Of a stretch of 64,000 nt of DNA, positions 49,594-58,420 are shown in pieces; position 1 is the first letter of the stretch, and each line of letters starts with the position of its first letter. The stretch comes from JAWWOW01 sp033851265. GTDB taxonomy: Bacteria; Actinomycetota; Actinomycetes; JAWWOW01. Under the pieces are notes generated by a model that had not been told where the DNA came from, did not search any database, and saw only the letters and a program-made list of their open reading frames with translations. The stretch is from positions 62,001 to 126,000 of the forward strand of contig JAWWOW010000007.1 of assembly GCA_033851265.1 (NCBI GenBank). Reading direction: 5' to 3'. A program made the position numbers and the translations under genes.

Positions 49594-50709
49594 TCAGCCG
49601 CCATTGGCGTCGACTACTGGAGGCACCGGCTTGGTCGTCTTCTTGACCAGGGCCCGGTAGGGGCCGACTCGCGTGATGAAGACCTGGGTGCCCGTCGGGA
49701 TCATCGGGAACAGCTGGACGACGTCGCTGTTGTGCATCCGAATGCAACCGTGGCTCGCGTTGTAACCAATCGAGTAGTCGGCTGGCGAGCCGTGGATGCG
49801 GATGCCGGGGGCCGAGATGTTCAACGCGCGCAGTCCGAGTGGGTTGTGCGGACCCGGGGCGATCGTTTCGGGCTCGCTCTTGCTCCACTCGCTGTGCGGG
49901 TTGTACCAGGTCGGCATGAAGCGCTTCTGGGTGACCTCGAAGTGCCCCGTCGGCGTTGGGTACTGGTTGGTGCCGGTCGCAACCCCGAACGTCCGCGCGA
50001 TCACGCCGTTCTTGTAGACGTAGAGCTTGTTGGCGTTGGCGTGCACCAGAATCACCGTGCCGAGTGACTCGTCAGTGACAGCCGGCTTGACGACCTTCAG
50101 CCCAACCTCGTGCGGTCGACCATCACGCACCGAGCGCACCAGCGCGGCCATCGCTGCGGTCTTGTCGAGTCCCACGCCGTTCTTCGCCTTCGTGAAGGAG
50201 ACGTAGGAGCCGGACAGGTACGCCGATGCGTCGACGGCCTTGACCGTGTTCTCCTTGACCGCCCGGTCGACGATCTCCTGCAACCGAGTCTTGGACGGCT
50301 GCGTCAGGGCGACCTCGACCGTCGGGTGGGAATGTCCGCCAAAGATGCGGTGCCAGGAACGCGACACCCACGAGCCCCTGCGGCTGGCTTCGAATGCAGT
50401 GTCGACGGCCTTCGTCGCGTTGTCGCGGACCCCGAGCTGGCGCATGGTGGCGGTGTAGGTGCGGCTACCGACGACGAGAGCAACCTGCTTGTTCAGCTGA
50501 GCGTCCACCGTGGCGCGGACGCGGGCGAGCGCAGCAGCCTTGTCGAGGTGCGAGACGTCGAGGCCGCCGATCGTGGTGTTCTTCGGCAGTGACCGGAGGC
50601 TCGACTGGTCGTGCTTGTAGGCCGCGAATCCGACACCGGTCGGCAGGGCCACAACGAGGGCGATGACACCGGCGGTAACGGCGAGAGCCGCCGGGCGAGG
50701 CGTGCGCAT
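49594..50709 (-). CDS. L,D-transpeptidase with peptidoglycan-binding-type domains
   Basis: 371-residue envelope enzyme that forms 3-3 cross-links or attaches ligands to peptidoglycan. A signal-anchor helix (15-35) is followed by a VanW/PG-binding type-4-like region (SLPKNTTIGGLDVSHLDKAAA) and a C-terminal YkuD domain with IRIHGSPADYSIG and the catalytic SHGCIRM. The frame reaches 50811; ATG 50709 has AAGGGG about seven bases upstream. A Lys- and Pro-containing tail closes the protein. Tail-to-tail with the acyl-CoA synthetase gene. Confidence 0.92.
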   Translation of the reverse strand: MRTPRPAALAVTAGVIALVVALPTGVGFAAYKHDQSSLRSLPKNTTIGGLDVSHLDKAAALARVRATVDAQLNKQVALVVGSRTYTATMRQLGVRDNATKAVDTAFEASRRGSWVSRSWHRIFGGHSHPTVEVALTQPSKTRLQEIVDRAVKENTVKAVDASAYLSGSYVSFTKAKNGVGLDKTAAMAALVRSVRDGRPHEVGLKVVKPAVTDESLGTVILVHANANKLYVYKNGVIARTFGVATGTNQYPTPTGHFEVTQKRFMPTWYNPHSEWSKSEPETIAPGPHNPLGLRALNISAPGIRIHGSPADYSIGYNASHGCIRMHNSDVVQLFPMIPTGTQVFITRVGPYRALVKKTTKPVPPVVDANGG

Positions 50710-50762
50710 ACAGGATCCCCTTTTCGACACGGAGGGGTCGACGCCCCCGCGCGGGGCCAATC

Positions 50763-52583
50763 CTACCTTTCGAGGCCCGAATCCATGCCGCGAACACGGG
50801 CATGCGGCCACCCTCCTCGATGGGTGAGGTTGTGGGCCGTGTTGACCAGCGGCACGTGACTGAACGCCTGTGGAAAGTTGCCCAGCATCCGCTGGCCCGG
50901 TACGTCGTACTCCTCGGCCAGCAGGCCCACGTCGTTACGCAACGCCAGCACCCGCTCGAAGAGCTCGCGGGCATCGTCGTGCCGCCCGATCAGATCGAGA
51001 TCATCCGCGAGCCAGAGCGTGCAGGCGAGGAAGGCTCCCTCGCCGGGTGGAAGCCCATCCGTGCCCTGCTCCTGCGTGAGGTAGCGCGCGACGAGTCCGT
51101 CGACCAGGAGTTCGCGTTCGACCCGCTCGACGGTCCCGACCACGCGCGGGTCCGTCGGCGGGAGGAAGCCGACCTGCGGGATCAGCAGCAGGGCGCCGTC
51201 GACCGCGTCCGTGCCGTAGTACTGCACGAAGCTGCCCCGCTCGGCGTTGTAACCCTTCTCGCAAACCTCGCGGTGGATCTGGTCGCGCTGCTCCCGCCAC
51301 TTGTTGCCGGGACCCTCCAGACCACTCAGCTCGACGGCCGCGACCGCCCGGTCGAAGGCGACCCACGCCATCACCTTGGAGTGCACGAAATGCCGGCGCG
51401 GGCCGCGCACCTCCCAGATGCCCTCGTCCGGCTCGGACCAGCGACCCTCCAGGTGCTCCATCAGCGCGCGCTGGATTGCCCAGGCTCGAACGGTCGGCGC
51501 AATCCCTGCCAGTCGTGAGAGTTGCAACGCGTCCATGACTTCGCCGTAGACGTCGATTTGGAGCTGATCAACGGCTGCATTGCCGACGCGGACCGGCTTG
51601 GCACCGCCAAAGCCGTCAAGCCAGTCGACCTCCCATTCCGGCAGCCGTCGCTCGCCGGCGACGCCGTACATGATCTGCAGGTCTGCTGGCTTGCCGGCCA
51701 CGGCGCGCAACAGCCAATCGCGCCAGGCCACCGCTTCGTCGCGATAGCCGTTGATCAGCATCGACTGCAGCGTGAACGTCGCGTCGCGCAACCAGCAGTA
51801 CCGATAGTCCCAATTCCGTACGCCGCCCGGCCGCTCGGGCAGCGACGTCGTCGGAGCAGCCACGATCCCGCCGGTCGGTGCGTACGTCAGCGCCTTGAGG
51901 GTGATCAGCGACCGGGCGACTGCGTCGCGCCACTCGCCGCGATAACTGCACGTTGACGTCCAGGTCGTCCAGAACTCTTCGGTGTCCTGCAGCGCTTGCT
52001 CGGCATCGACCGGTTGCGGCGGCGGCAAGTGCGATGGGTTCCAAGTGAGGACGAACGGCACACGGTCACCTGCGCTGACGGAGAATTCAGCAACTGAGCT
52101 GAATCCGCGACCCTGATGCTTGATCGGGCTACGCAGGTGCAATGAATCCGGTCCGGCCGTGGCGTGCAGCACACCATCGACCTGCCGCACCCACGGCACG
52201 TTGTGGCCGTAGTCGAAACGGATGCACAAGGTGCTCGTCATCTGCACGGTGCCGGACAAGCCCTCCACGATGCGGACGATGTCCGGTGCCTCGTCGCGCA
52301 GTGGCATGAAGTCGATGACGCGAACGCGCCCGCTCTCGGTGTCCCATTCGGTTTCGAGGACAAGCGTGTTGCCCCGGTACTGCCGGCGGTTGCAGTTGCC
52401 TGATCCACTGGGTGAGATCCGCCATTTGCCGTTGTCGGGGGTGCCTAACAGGGCGGCGAAACATGCCCCGGAGTCGAAGCGCGGGCAGCAGAGCCAATCG
52501 ACCGAACCGTCGCGGTGGACTAGCCCGGCGGTCTGCATGTCACCGACAAGGGCGTAGTCCTCGATGCGCTGCTCTGGCTCCAC
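50763..52583 (-). CDS. GH15 glucoamylase/trehalase-type hydrolase
   Basis: 606-residue glycoside hydrolase family 15 protein with an N-terminal beta-sandwich and an (alpha/alpha)6 barrel. NWDYRYCWLRDATFTL is the barrel entrance; SEPDEGIWEVRGPRRHFVHSK holds the putative catalytic Glu, and GEGAFLACTLWLADDL the second. Actinobacterial members include trehalases. No signal peptide, so it is cytoplasmic. Substrate (trehalose versus maltodextrin) undetermined. The start ATG 52583 is 17 bases from the divergent lipoprotein start. Confidence 0.93.
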   Translation of the reverse strand: MEPEQRIEDYALVGDMQTAGLVHRDGSVDWLCCPRFDSGACFAALLGTPDNGKWRISPSGSGNCNRRQYRGNTLVLETEWDTESGRVRVIDFMPLRDEAPDIVRIVEGLSGTVQMTSTLCIRFDYGHNVPWVRQVDGVLHATAGPDSLHLRSPIKHQGRGFSSVAEFSVSAGDRVPFVLTWNPSHLPPPQPVDAEQALQDTEEFWTTWTSTCSYRGEWRDAVARSLITLKALTYAPTGGIVAAPTTSLPERPGGVRNWDYRYCWLRDATFTLQSMLINGYRDEAVAWRDWLLRAVAGKPADLQIMYGVAGERRLPEWEVDWLDGFGGAKPVRVGNAAVDQLQIDVYGEVMDALQLSRLAGIAPTVRAWAIQRALMEHLEGRWSEPDEGIWEVRGPRRHFVHSKVMAWVAFDRAVAAVELSGLEGPGNKWREQRDQIHREVCEKGYNAERGSFVQYYGTDAVDGALLLIPQVGFLPPTDPRVVGTVERVERELLVDGLVARYLTQEQGTDGLPPGEGAFLACTLWLADDLDLIGRHDDARELFERVLALRNDVGLLAEEYDVPGQRMLGNFPQAFSHVPLVNTAHNLTHRGGWPHARVRGMDSGLER

Positions 52584-52600
52584 GGACCTAATGTTGTCGT

Positions 52601-52942
52601 GTGAGCGTCAGTCGGCGGGTAATCGGGGTCATCCTCTGCGCTGGTGTCGCATTGACCGCGTGCAAGGCAGGCGGACAGCTGTCATCGCAAGACGTGTTCG
52701 TCCACCTGAAGGACGGAACGACCGAGGCGCAGAACCAAGCCGTGGTCGCGAAATGCAGCTCTGTGCCGGAGGTCAGTCCGGCCCCGTTGAACAAGCGCCT
52801 ACAGAACCTCTCGATCCGTTTCCGCGAGGTGCGCTTCGTCCTGAATCCCGCGACCGATGCCAACAAACGGAAACTCAGTGACTGCCTGGCGTCGCCCGAG
52901 TTTGCGTCGTACTTCTTGTTCGCGGACGCCGGGGACACGTAG
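52601..52942 (+). CDS. small lipoprotein of unknown function
   Basis: 113 residues; signal sequence VSRRVIGVILCAGVALTAC ends in a lipobox LTAC. The remainder contains HLKDGTTEAQNQAVVAKC and a second and third cysteine; the arrangement VFVHLKDG-x-T-x-E-x6-V-x2-C resembles a ferredoxin-like beta-alpha-beta fold of small permease-associated domains, but no family is recognised. GTG 52601 follows TAATGT (52589-52594) by six bases, a leaderless arrangement. It diverges from the GH15 gene. Confidence 0.75.
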   Translation: MSVSRRVIGVILCAGVALTACKAGGQLSSQDVFVHLKDGTTEAQNQAVVAKCSSVPEVSPAPLNKRLQNLSIRFREVRFVLNPATDANKRKLSDCLASPEFASYFLFADAGDT

Positions 52943-52949
52943 GCGTTGC

Positions 52950-52989
52950 GCGGTACCGGGCGGCCACGGGGGCAGCCACCCGGCACCGC
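52950..52989. repeat. hairpin downstream of the lipoprotein gene
   Basis: GCGGTACCGGG (52950-52960) and CCCGGCACCGC (52979-52989) pair at ten of eleven positions around an 18-base loop. It starts seven bases after the lipoprotein stop and has no T-run. Probably a terminator or mRNA-stabilising structure. Confidence 0.5.
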
Positions 52990-53087
52990 TGCCGCGAAGT
53001 TTACGCGGATCGGTGTAAAGATCTAGGTGTAGTAGTCATGCACCCTGCCGCACTGGCCGCTCGGAATCGTCGATGAAAGGAACCACC

Positions 53088-53303
53088 GTGCCGGACCGTA
53101 CGTACCGCGTGAGCGAGATCGTTGGCACGTCAAGGGATGGGGTCGAGGCCGCCATCAAGAACGGCATCGAACGGGCCGGCAAGACGATCCGTCACCTCGA
53201 CTGGTTCGAGGTGACGGAGATACGGGGGCACATCGTCGGTGGCGAAGTGATGCACTTCCAAGTCGGCATGAAGCTCGGCTTCCGTCTAGAGGACGCCGAG
53301 TAA
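53088..53303 (+). CDS. dodecin (flavin-binding)
   Basis: 71-residue dodecin, a small protein that assembles as a hollow dodecamer storing flavin. Sequence features: TYRVSEIVGTSRDGVEAAIKN, DWFEVTEIRGHI (with the flavin-stacking Trp) and HFQVGMKLGFRLED. GTG 53088 is preferred over the ATG at 53073: AAAGGAA lies six bases upstream of the GTG. The region between the lipoprotein and this gene has a hairpin and a short TTTAC/GTAAA dyad (53000-53019) but no obvious consensus promoter. Confidence 0.93.
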   Translation: MPDRTYRVSEIVGTSRDGVEAAIKNGIERAGKTIRHLDWFEVTEIRGHIVGGEVMHFQVGMKLGFRLEDAE

Positions 53304-53309
53304 GCGAGC

Positions 53310-54692
53310 TCAGGACGCCTGGCTGACCGAACTCATGTTGAAGTCGGCGATGCGCAGCGCCGGCATCGCGGTTCGGGTGAAGTGGTCGTTCCACTCTCGT
53401 GGCAGGCACAGTCCCGTCGTGCCGGCCTCGACGATGCGGCTGAGCATGTCGACCGGGCTCTCGTTGAAACGGAAGTTGTTGACGGCGCCCATGACTTCGC
53501 CGTTCTCGACGAGGTAGATGCCGTCGCGGGTCAGCCCGGTGAGCAACAACGTTCGCGGATCAACCTCGCGGATGTACCAGAGACAGGTGAGCAGCAGGCA
53601 TCGATCGCTGGCCGCCACCATCGCATCGAGGTCGCCCCCAGGCGATCCGGCCTCGAGGACGAGGTTGTCCACCGCGGGGGTGAGCGGCAGCCCGGTGAGC
53701 TTCGCAGAATGCCGGGTTGTGATCAGTGCAGTGAGTACGCCGTCGTCGATCCACTTGGCTGGTCCCGCAGCGAGACCGTTGTCGAACACCGAGGCACCGC
53801 TGCTGGACGCTGCTGTGACCATGAACGGTGCGCACTGCAATCCCGGCTCGTCGGGATTCGAACGCAGCGTCACCGGCATCTCGCTCAGCCGGTCGCCCAC
53901 CCGGGTGCCGCCCCCGCGGCGGCTGAAGACGGTGCGGCCTTCGGAGGCGTCGCGCGCCGTTGCGGTCCAGTACATGTAGATCATCAGGTCGGCCACGGCC
54001 GACGGTGGCAGCACCGTCTCGTAGCGACCTGGAGGCAGCTCGATTCGGCGCCGAGCCCAGTCCAGACGCACCCGAATCTGATCGTCGAGAGCGATGGGAT
54101 CTACGTCGCTGAAGTCACGGCTGCCCACGCCGGTCCACGCCGACCGCGTGCCGTCGGACGAGCGCCCCGTCAGCTCGACCTTCCCGGTCGGCTGGTCGTG
54201 ACGAAGACGTAGGCCGGTCGAGGACCCGAGATAGGTCGAGGTCATCACGTGCTCGGCGAATCCGTAACTCACTCGGTCCTCGCCGCGGGCGCGCGACAGC
54301 GACTCGCCAAGTCCGGGTGTGAAGCCCGCAAACACATCGATGGACGTCTCAGTGGGCGGCGCGTCCCAGTTCGACAGTGCCGGGCCCTCTTCGACGAGTG
54401 GCTCCGCATCCTCGGCGGGGCTGTTCTCCCGAGCGGCTTGTTCAGCACGGCGTACGACGTCGGCGACCGCTTCCGCGCCGACGGCGCTGCGCGCGACGAC
54501 GCCAGCCGACGTACCAGTGCTGCCGTTCACGGTGGCGATCACGACGACCTGCTGTCCTCGCGCCACCCCATTCGTCGTCAAGGTGTTCGCGGCCCAGCGG
54601 ATGTTGGCCGTGCTCTCTTCTTCGACGATCACGATGCAGCCGTCGGCGGTCGAGGCCCCGAGCGCGTGCTCGACGAGTTCCTGTGGCTTCAT
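53310..54692 (-). CDS. tldE: TldE/PmbA-family subunit
   Basis: 460-residue non-catalytic partner of TldD in the TldD-TldE protease, which trims modified peptides and unfolded leaders. Family segments are YGFAEHVMTSTYLGSSTGLRLRH and AGSPGGDLDAMVAASDRCLLLTCLWYIREVDPRTLLLTGLTRDGIYLVENGEV. It lacks the zinc motif, as expected. The frame runs back to 54770; ATG 54692 (10 bases after the tldD stop) gives MKPQELVEHALG, a normal N-terminus. Second gene of a tldD-tldE operon; no RiPP precursor is nearby. Confidence 0.93.
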   Translation of the reverse strand: MKPQELVEHALGASTADGCIVIVEEESTANIRWAANTLTTNGVARGQQVVVIATVNGSTGTSAGVVARSAVGAEAVADVVRRAEQAARENSPAEDAEPLVEEGPALSNWDAPPTETSIDVFAGFTPGLGESLSRARGEDRVSYGFAEHVMTSTYLGSSTGLRLRHDQPTGKVELTGRSSDGTRSAWTGVGSRDFSDVDPIALDDQIRVRLDWARRRIELPPGRYETVLPPSAVADLMIYMYWTATARDASEGRTVFSRRGGGTRVGDRLSEMPVTLRSNPDEPGLQCAPFMVTAASSSGASVFDNGLAAGPAKWIDDGVLTALITTRHSAKLTGLPLTPAVDNLVLEAGSPGGDLDAMVAASDRCLLLTCLWYIREVDPRTLLLTGLTRDGIYLVENGEVMGAVNNFRFNESPVDMLSRIVEAGTTGLCLPREWNDHFTRTAMPALRIADFNMSSVSQAS

Positions 54693-54702
54693 TCCGCGGT
54701 CG

Positions 54703-56211
54703 TCATCGTTGGCCTTCTTGAACCGTGTTGAGGATGCGTACCCCGCGGAACAATGCGGCGGGGCAACCATGACTCACAGCGGCAACCTGGCCAGGTTGGC
54801 CTTTCCCGCAGTTGAACGCGCCGCCGAGCACGTACGTCTGCGGGCCGCCGACCGCCTCCATCGATCCCCAGAAGTCCGTGGTTGTCGCCTGATAGGCGAC
54901 GTCACGGAGTTGGCCGACGAGGCGGCCGTTGCGGATCTCGTAGAACCGTTGGCCGGTGAACTGGAAGTTGTAACGCTGCATGTCGATAGACCAGCTCTTG
55001 TCGCCGACGATGTAGATGCCGCGGCTGACCGAGCCGATGAGGTCCTCCGTCGACGGGCCATTCGGCTGGGGTGTCAGCGACACATTGGCCATCCGCTGGA
55101 TCGGCACGTGACTCGGGGCGTCTGCGAACGCACATCCGTTGGACCGATCGAAACCTTGGAGTCGCGCGATCCGCCGATCAAGCTGGTATCCGACGAGCAC
55201 ACCGTCGCGGATGATGTCCCACTCTTGTGCCGCGACGCCTTCGTCGTCCCACCCGACCGTCGACAGCCCATGCTCGGCCGTGCGGTCACCGGTAATCTGC
55301 ATGATCGGCGAGCCGTACTGCAGCTTGCCGAGTTTGTCGAAGGTCGCGAACGACGTACCGGCGTAGTTGGCTTCGTAGCCGAGGGCGCGGTCGAGTTCTG
55401 TTGCATGCCCGATCGACTCGTGGATCGTCAGCCACAGATTCGTCGGATCGATGACGAGGTCGTACTCGCCCGGATCCACCGACGGAGCCTTCACCTTCTG
55501 CGCCAGCAGGTCGGGTAGCTCCGCCAACTCGGAGTCCCAGTCCCATCCGGTCCCGGTCAAGTACTCCCAGCCGCGTCCGGTCGGCGGTGCGACCGTGCGC
55601 ATGTCGTCGAACGTGCCACTGGAGCGATCCACCATGGTGGCCGTGAATTGCGGCCCCGTGCGCACCCGTTGCTGCGTCGTGATCGTGCCGGCGGAGTCCG
55701 CGTAGAACTTGTTTTCCAGAACGCATGCGACGAGGGCGTCCGCGTGCTGAACGCCGTCGGCAGCGAGCAGCCGATCGTTGTACTCGCGAAGCAGCTCCTC
55801 CTTGTCGCGATCCGGCACGGTGAACGGATCGATGTCGTACGCCGAAACGAACGTCACGTCGCCGTGCACGGGCTCGTCGGCTAGCTCGACGGGTTCGATG
55901 TTGGCCGGCCGGCAGACGCGTGCGACGTCGATCGCCTGCTCGGCTAGGTGCACAGCGGCATCAACGCTGAGGTCAACACCTGATGCGAACCCCCACGTGC
56001 CGTCGTGCACAACGCGCACGGCGAGACCGATGTCCTCGCCGTGCAGCGACATCTCGAGGTTGTCATCGCGGAGTCGCATCCGCTGGCTGCGGATGCGCTC
56101 GAGGCGGAAATCGACGTGCCCGGCACCACCGTCGCGCGCGCGAGCGATGGCGGCTTCGGCAAGCGGTCGCAGCGGCAACGCGAGAAAATCAGGATCGATC
56201 TCGCGGGTCAT
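54703..56211 (-). CDS. tldD: TldD metalloprotease subunit
   Basis: 502 residues. Zinc motif H264-E265-x3-H268 (HESIGH), followed by TELDRALGYE, and a C-terminal AFNCGKGQP with the third ligand Cys. N-terminal VDFRLERIRSQRMRLRDDNLE and FGSxT-like segments match the family. TldD with TldE forms the heterodimer that matures some RiPPs (microcin B17) and degrades antitoxins such as CcdA in enterobacteria. Start ATG 56211. Transcribed ahead of tldE. Confidence 0.95.
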   Translation of the reverse strand: MTREIDPDFLALPLRPLAEAAIARARDGGAGHVDFRLERIRSQRMRLRDDNLEMSLHGEDIGLAVRVVHDGTWGFASGVDLSVDAAVHLAEQAIDVARVCRPANIEPVELADEPVHGDVTFVSAYDIDPFTVPDRDKEELLREYNDRLLAADGVQHADALVACVLENKFYADSAGTITTQQRVRTGPQFTATMVDRSSGTFDDMRTVAPPTGRGWEYLTGTGWDWDSELAELPDLLAQKVKAPSVDPGEYDLVIDPTNLWLTIHESIGHATELDRALGYEANYAGTSFATFDKLGKLQYGSPIMQITGDRTAEHGLSTVGWDDEGVAAQEWDIIRDGVLVGYQLDRRIARLQGFDRSNGCAFADAPSHVPIQRMANVSLTPQPNGPSTEDLIGSVSRGIYIVGDKSWSIDMQRYNFQFTGQRFYEIRNGRLVGQLRDVAYQATTTDFWGSMEAVGGPQTYVLGGAFNCGKGQPGQVAAVSHGCPAALFRGVRILNTVQEGQR

Positions 56212-56246
56212 GCAGCGACCCTAATGGCAGCGCCGAAGGCGGCGAC

Positions 56247-56645
56247 TCAACGGGCGCGCACGCCCGGGGCGGCGAGAACGGGCATCCGGGCAAGTACACC
56301 CAAACTGATGGCAGCAGTCATGAGTTCGTCGGACATGCGCGTGAACGACAACTGTCCACCTGTCGCTGCAGCCCACGCCGGTGCCGCGACAAGAACGGCC
56401 AGCGCATCGTCGTTGATGCTCTGGACCGCTCCGGCGTCGACCAGGATGTCGTTGCACGCCGCGGGCCGGGGCCGCAGCAGAGCCTCGCGTAAGAGGCCTG
56501 CGTCACCCGTCCCAAAGGCCCCGGCCAGCCGGACCACGAGCCCGTCCGCCAGCGTCATCACGTCGACCACCCCACCAGCCTGCGCGGCTCGCGGGCGGGT
56601 CTTCGTGCGTTTCGCAGCGGTGCACTTCGTAGCGCTTGGCGTCAT
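56247..56645 (-). CDS. STAS-domain-like protein
   Basis: 132 residues with a basic 25-residue N-terminus, then DGLVVRLAGAFGTGDAGLLREALLRP, DILVDAGAVQSINDDALAVLV and a final SDELMTAAISLGVLARMPVL, the strand/helix order of anti-sigma-factor antagonists (SpoIIAA/STAS). At the usual phosphorylated Ser (DSSGL), the protein has N78-D79-D80-A-L, with Asp where Ser is phosphorylated. GGAGGG five bases before ATG 56645 supports this start. The family placement is by pattern only; no kinase gene is adjacent. Confidence 0.6.
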   Translation of the reverse strand: MTPSATKCTAAKRTKTRPRAAQAGGVVDVMTLADGLVVRLAGAFGTGDAGLLREALLRPRPAACNDILVDAGAVQSINDDALAVLVAAPAWAAATGGQLSFTRMSDELMTAAISLGVLARMPVLAAPGVRAR

Positions 56646-56859
56646 GGCGTCCCTCCGGCTTCACCGCTTGCACGGTGGTGTCGCGGCGTACCTGCATGTG
56701 ATCGGTCTCCAGACCGGGCGCGCGGACGTCCATGGGGAGCGACTTGCGTGCGCCGCCTGCGCGTTTTGACGCTCCAACGCCACACACCGATGCACGACGG
56801 ATATTCCGCCGTACGGAGTAGTAACACCGCGTTTCCGGTGCTCCGCTACCGTCGAACCC
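56646..56859. promoter_or_regulatory. divergent promoter region of the STAS-like gene and fabG1-inhA
   Basis: 214 bases without a gene. TACCGT (56847-56852) lies seven bases before the GTG of fabG1 and is the best -10 candidate for the fabG1-inhA operon. The STAS-like start has its own GGAGGG ribosome site on the minus strand. No clear dyad or riboswitch was seen. Confidence 0.4.
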
Positions 56860-57600
56860 GTGAGTGGTGCCGAGTCCGAAACCAGCGCTGCGGGGCCCCG
56901 GTCGGTGTTTGTCACCGGCGGCAACCGGGGGATCGGGCTCGCCACGGCTCGAACGTTCGCCCGGCAAGGTCACCGGGTTGCGGTGGGATCCCGCCACGGC
57001 GAGTCGCCCGACGAGGCACTGTTCCCCGTCAAGTGCGACGTGACGGACCAAGCCAGCGTTGACGCCGCATTCGACGCCGTGGAGGCCCAACAAGGGCCGG
57101 TCGAGGTGCTCGTGTCCAACGCCGGCATCAACCGCGACGGGTTGTTGGTCCGGATGACTGAGGACGACTTCACCGACGTGATCGACACCAACCTCACCGG
57201 CGCGTTTCGCGTCACACGGCGTGCCATCAAGACGATGATGCGCGCGCGGCATGGGCGGCTGATCTACGTGTCCAGCATGGTCGCGATGACCGGCTCCGGC
57301 GGCCAGGCGAACTACGCCGCGTCAAAGTCGGGACTCATCGGGTTCGCGCGATCCATCGCCCGCGAGTACGCAACACGGGGTGTCACTGCCAACGTTGTCG
57401 CGCCCGGGCTAACCGACACGGACATGACAGCAGCGCTGAGCCAGCAGCGCATCGACGAGATCCTGCTCGAGGTTCCGATCAAGCGCCTCGCCCGCCCAGA
57501 GGAGGTGGCGGAGCTCATCGCCTGGCTCGGCTCGGATGCCGCGTCCTATGTCAGTGGCGCAGTCATTCCGATCACCGGTGCTGGTGCGACCGGTTTCTGA
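56860..57600 (+). CDS. fabG: 3-oxoacyl-ACP reductase (MabA/FabG type)
   Basis: 246-residue FAS-II ketoreductase. TGGNRGIG cofactor loop; NAGINRDGLLVRMTEDDF; catalytic Ser-Tyr-Lys with YVSSMVAMTGSGGQANYAASKSG; PGLTDTDMT and PITGAGATGF at the end. It reduces 3-ketoacyl-ACP to 3-hydroxyacyl-ACP. GTG 56860; the gene precedes inhA as in mycobacteria. The 22-base gap to inhA contains GGAAGGA. Confidence 0.94.
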   Translation: MSGAESETSAAGPRSVFVTGGNRGIGLATARTFARQGHRVAVGSRHGESPDEALFPVKCDVTDQASVDAAFDAVEAQQGPVEVLVSNAGINRDGLLVRMTEDDFTDVIDTNLTGAFRVTRRAIKTMMRARHGRLIYVSSMVAMTGSGGQANYAASKSGLIGFARSIAREYATRGVTANVVAPGLTDTDMTAALSQQRIDEILLEVPIKRLARPEEVAELIAWLGSDAASYVSGAVIPITGAGATGF

Positions 57601-57622
57601 CCCGTACGACGGAAGGACGGCT

Positions 57623-58411
57623 GTGGAGCCGAGCAACACCGCCGGGGGAATCCTGGCCGGCAAGCGCGTGCTCATCACGGGCGTGCTCACGGACGCATCG
57701 ATTGCGTTCGCGGTCGCGCGCATCGCGCAGGAGCAGGGGGCGACCGTCATCCTGTCGTCGTTCGGTCGTGTCATGAGCATCACCGAGCGGATCACGAAAC
57801 GGCTGCCGGAACCGGCACCGGTCATCGAGCTCGACGTGACCAATACCGACCACCTCCAGGCACTCCCAGAACGGTTGAGCCCGCACGTCGACGGCCTTGA
57901 CGGCGTGCTGCATGCGATCGGCTTTGCCCCGCAGACCGCCCTCGGCGGCAACTTCCTCAACACTCCGTGGGAAGACGTTGGGACAGCGCTGCACGTTTCG
58001 ACGTACTCACTTGCTTCATTGGCTGTCGCTGCCCGCCCGTTGCTTGGTCGTGGCTCCAGCGTGGTGGGCCTGGACTTTGATGCGACTGTCGCCTGGCCGT
58101 TCTACGACTGGATGGGTGTGGCAAAGGCGGGGCTGGAGTCGTGTGCGCGCTACCTCGCGCGCGATCTCGGGCCGGAAGGGATCCGCGTCAACCTTGTCGC
58201 CGCCGGACCGCTACGCACGATGGCGGCCAAGTCGATTCCCGGCTTCGAGGCATTCGAAGAGGTGTGGGACCAACGCGCGCCGCTCGGCTGGGACGTCAAC
58301 GACACCGACGCGGCAGCGCGCGCGTGTGTGGCATTGCTATCCGACTGGTTTCCCGCCACCACCGGCGAGATCGTGCACGTCGACGGGGGAGTGCACGCGA
58401 TCGGCGTGTGA
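57623..58411 (+). CDS. inhA: enoyl-ACP reductase InhA/FabI
   Basis: 262-residue NADH-dependent trans-2-enoyl-ACP reductase, last step of the FAS-II cycle. TGVLTDASIAFAVA replaces the SDR cofactor loop, as in InhA; GFDATVAWPF-like WPFYDWMGVAKAG carries Tyr-x6-Lys; the SRAM-like turn and final VDGGVHAIGV agree. Close to the 269-residue mycobacterial InhA. The frame starts at 57536; GTG 57623 has GGAAGGA six bases upstream. Follows fabG1 in one transcript; no hemH follows, unlike in mycobacteria. Confidence 0.96.
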   Translation: MEPSNTAGGILAGKRVLITGVLTDASIAFAVARIAQEQGATVILSSFGRVMSITERITKRLPEPAPVIELDVTNTDHLQALPERLSPHVDGLDGVLHAIGFAPQTALGGNFLNTPWEDVGTALHVSTYSLASLAVAARPLLGRGSSVVGLDFDATVAWPFYDWMGVAKAGLESCARYLARDLGPEGIRVNLVAAGPLRTMAAKSIPGFEAFEEVWDQRAPLGWDVNDTDAAARACVALLSDWFPATTGEIVHVDGGVHAIGV

Positions 58412-58420
58412 GCGCTGGCC

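Noticed and set aside
53860..53885. tRNA T-loop-like sequence (GTTCGAATCCC on the minus strand)
   Set aside because: It is inside tldE, encodes part of SNPDEPG in frame, and no acceptor or anticodon stem could be folded around it.
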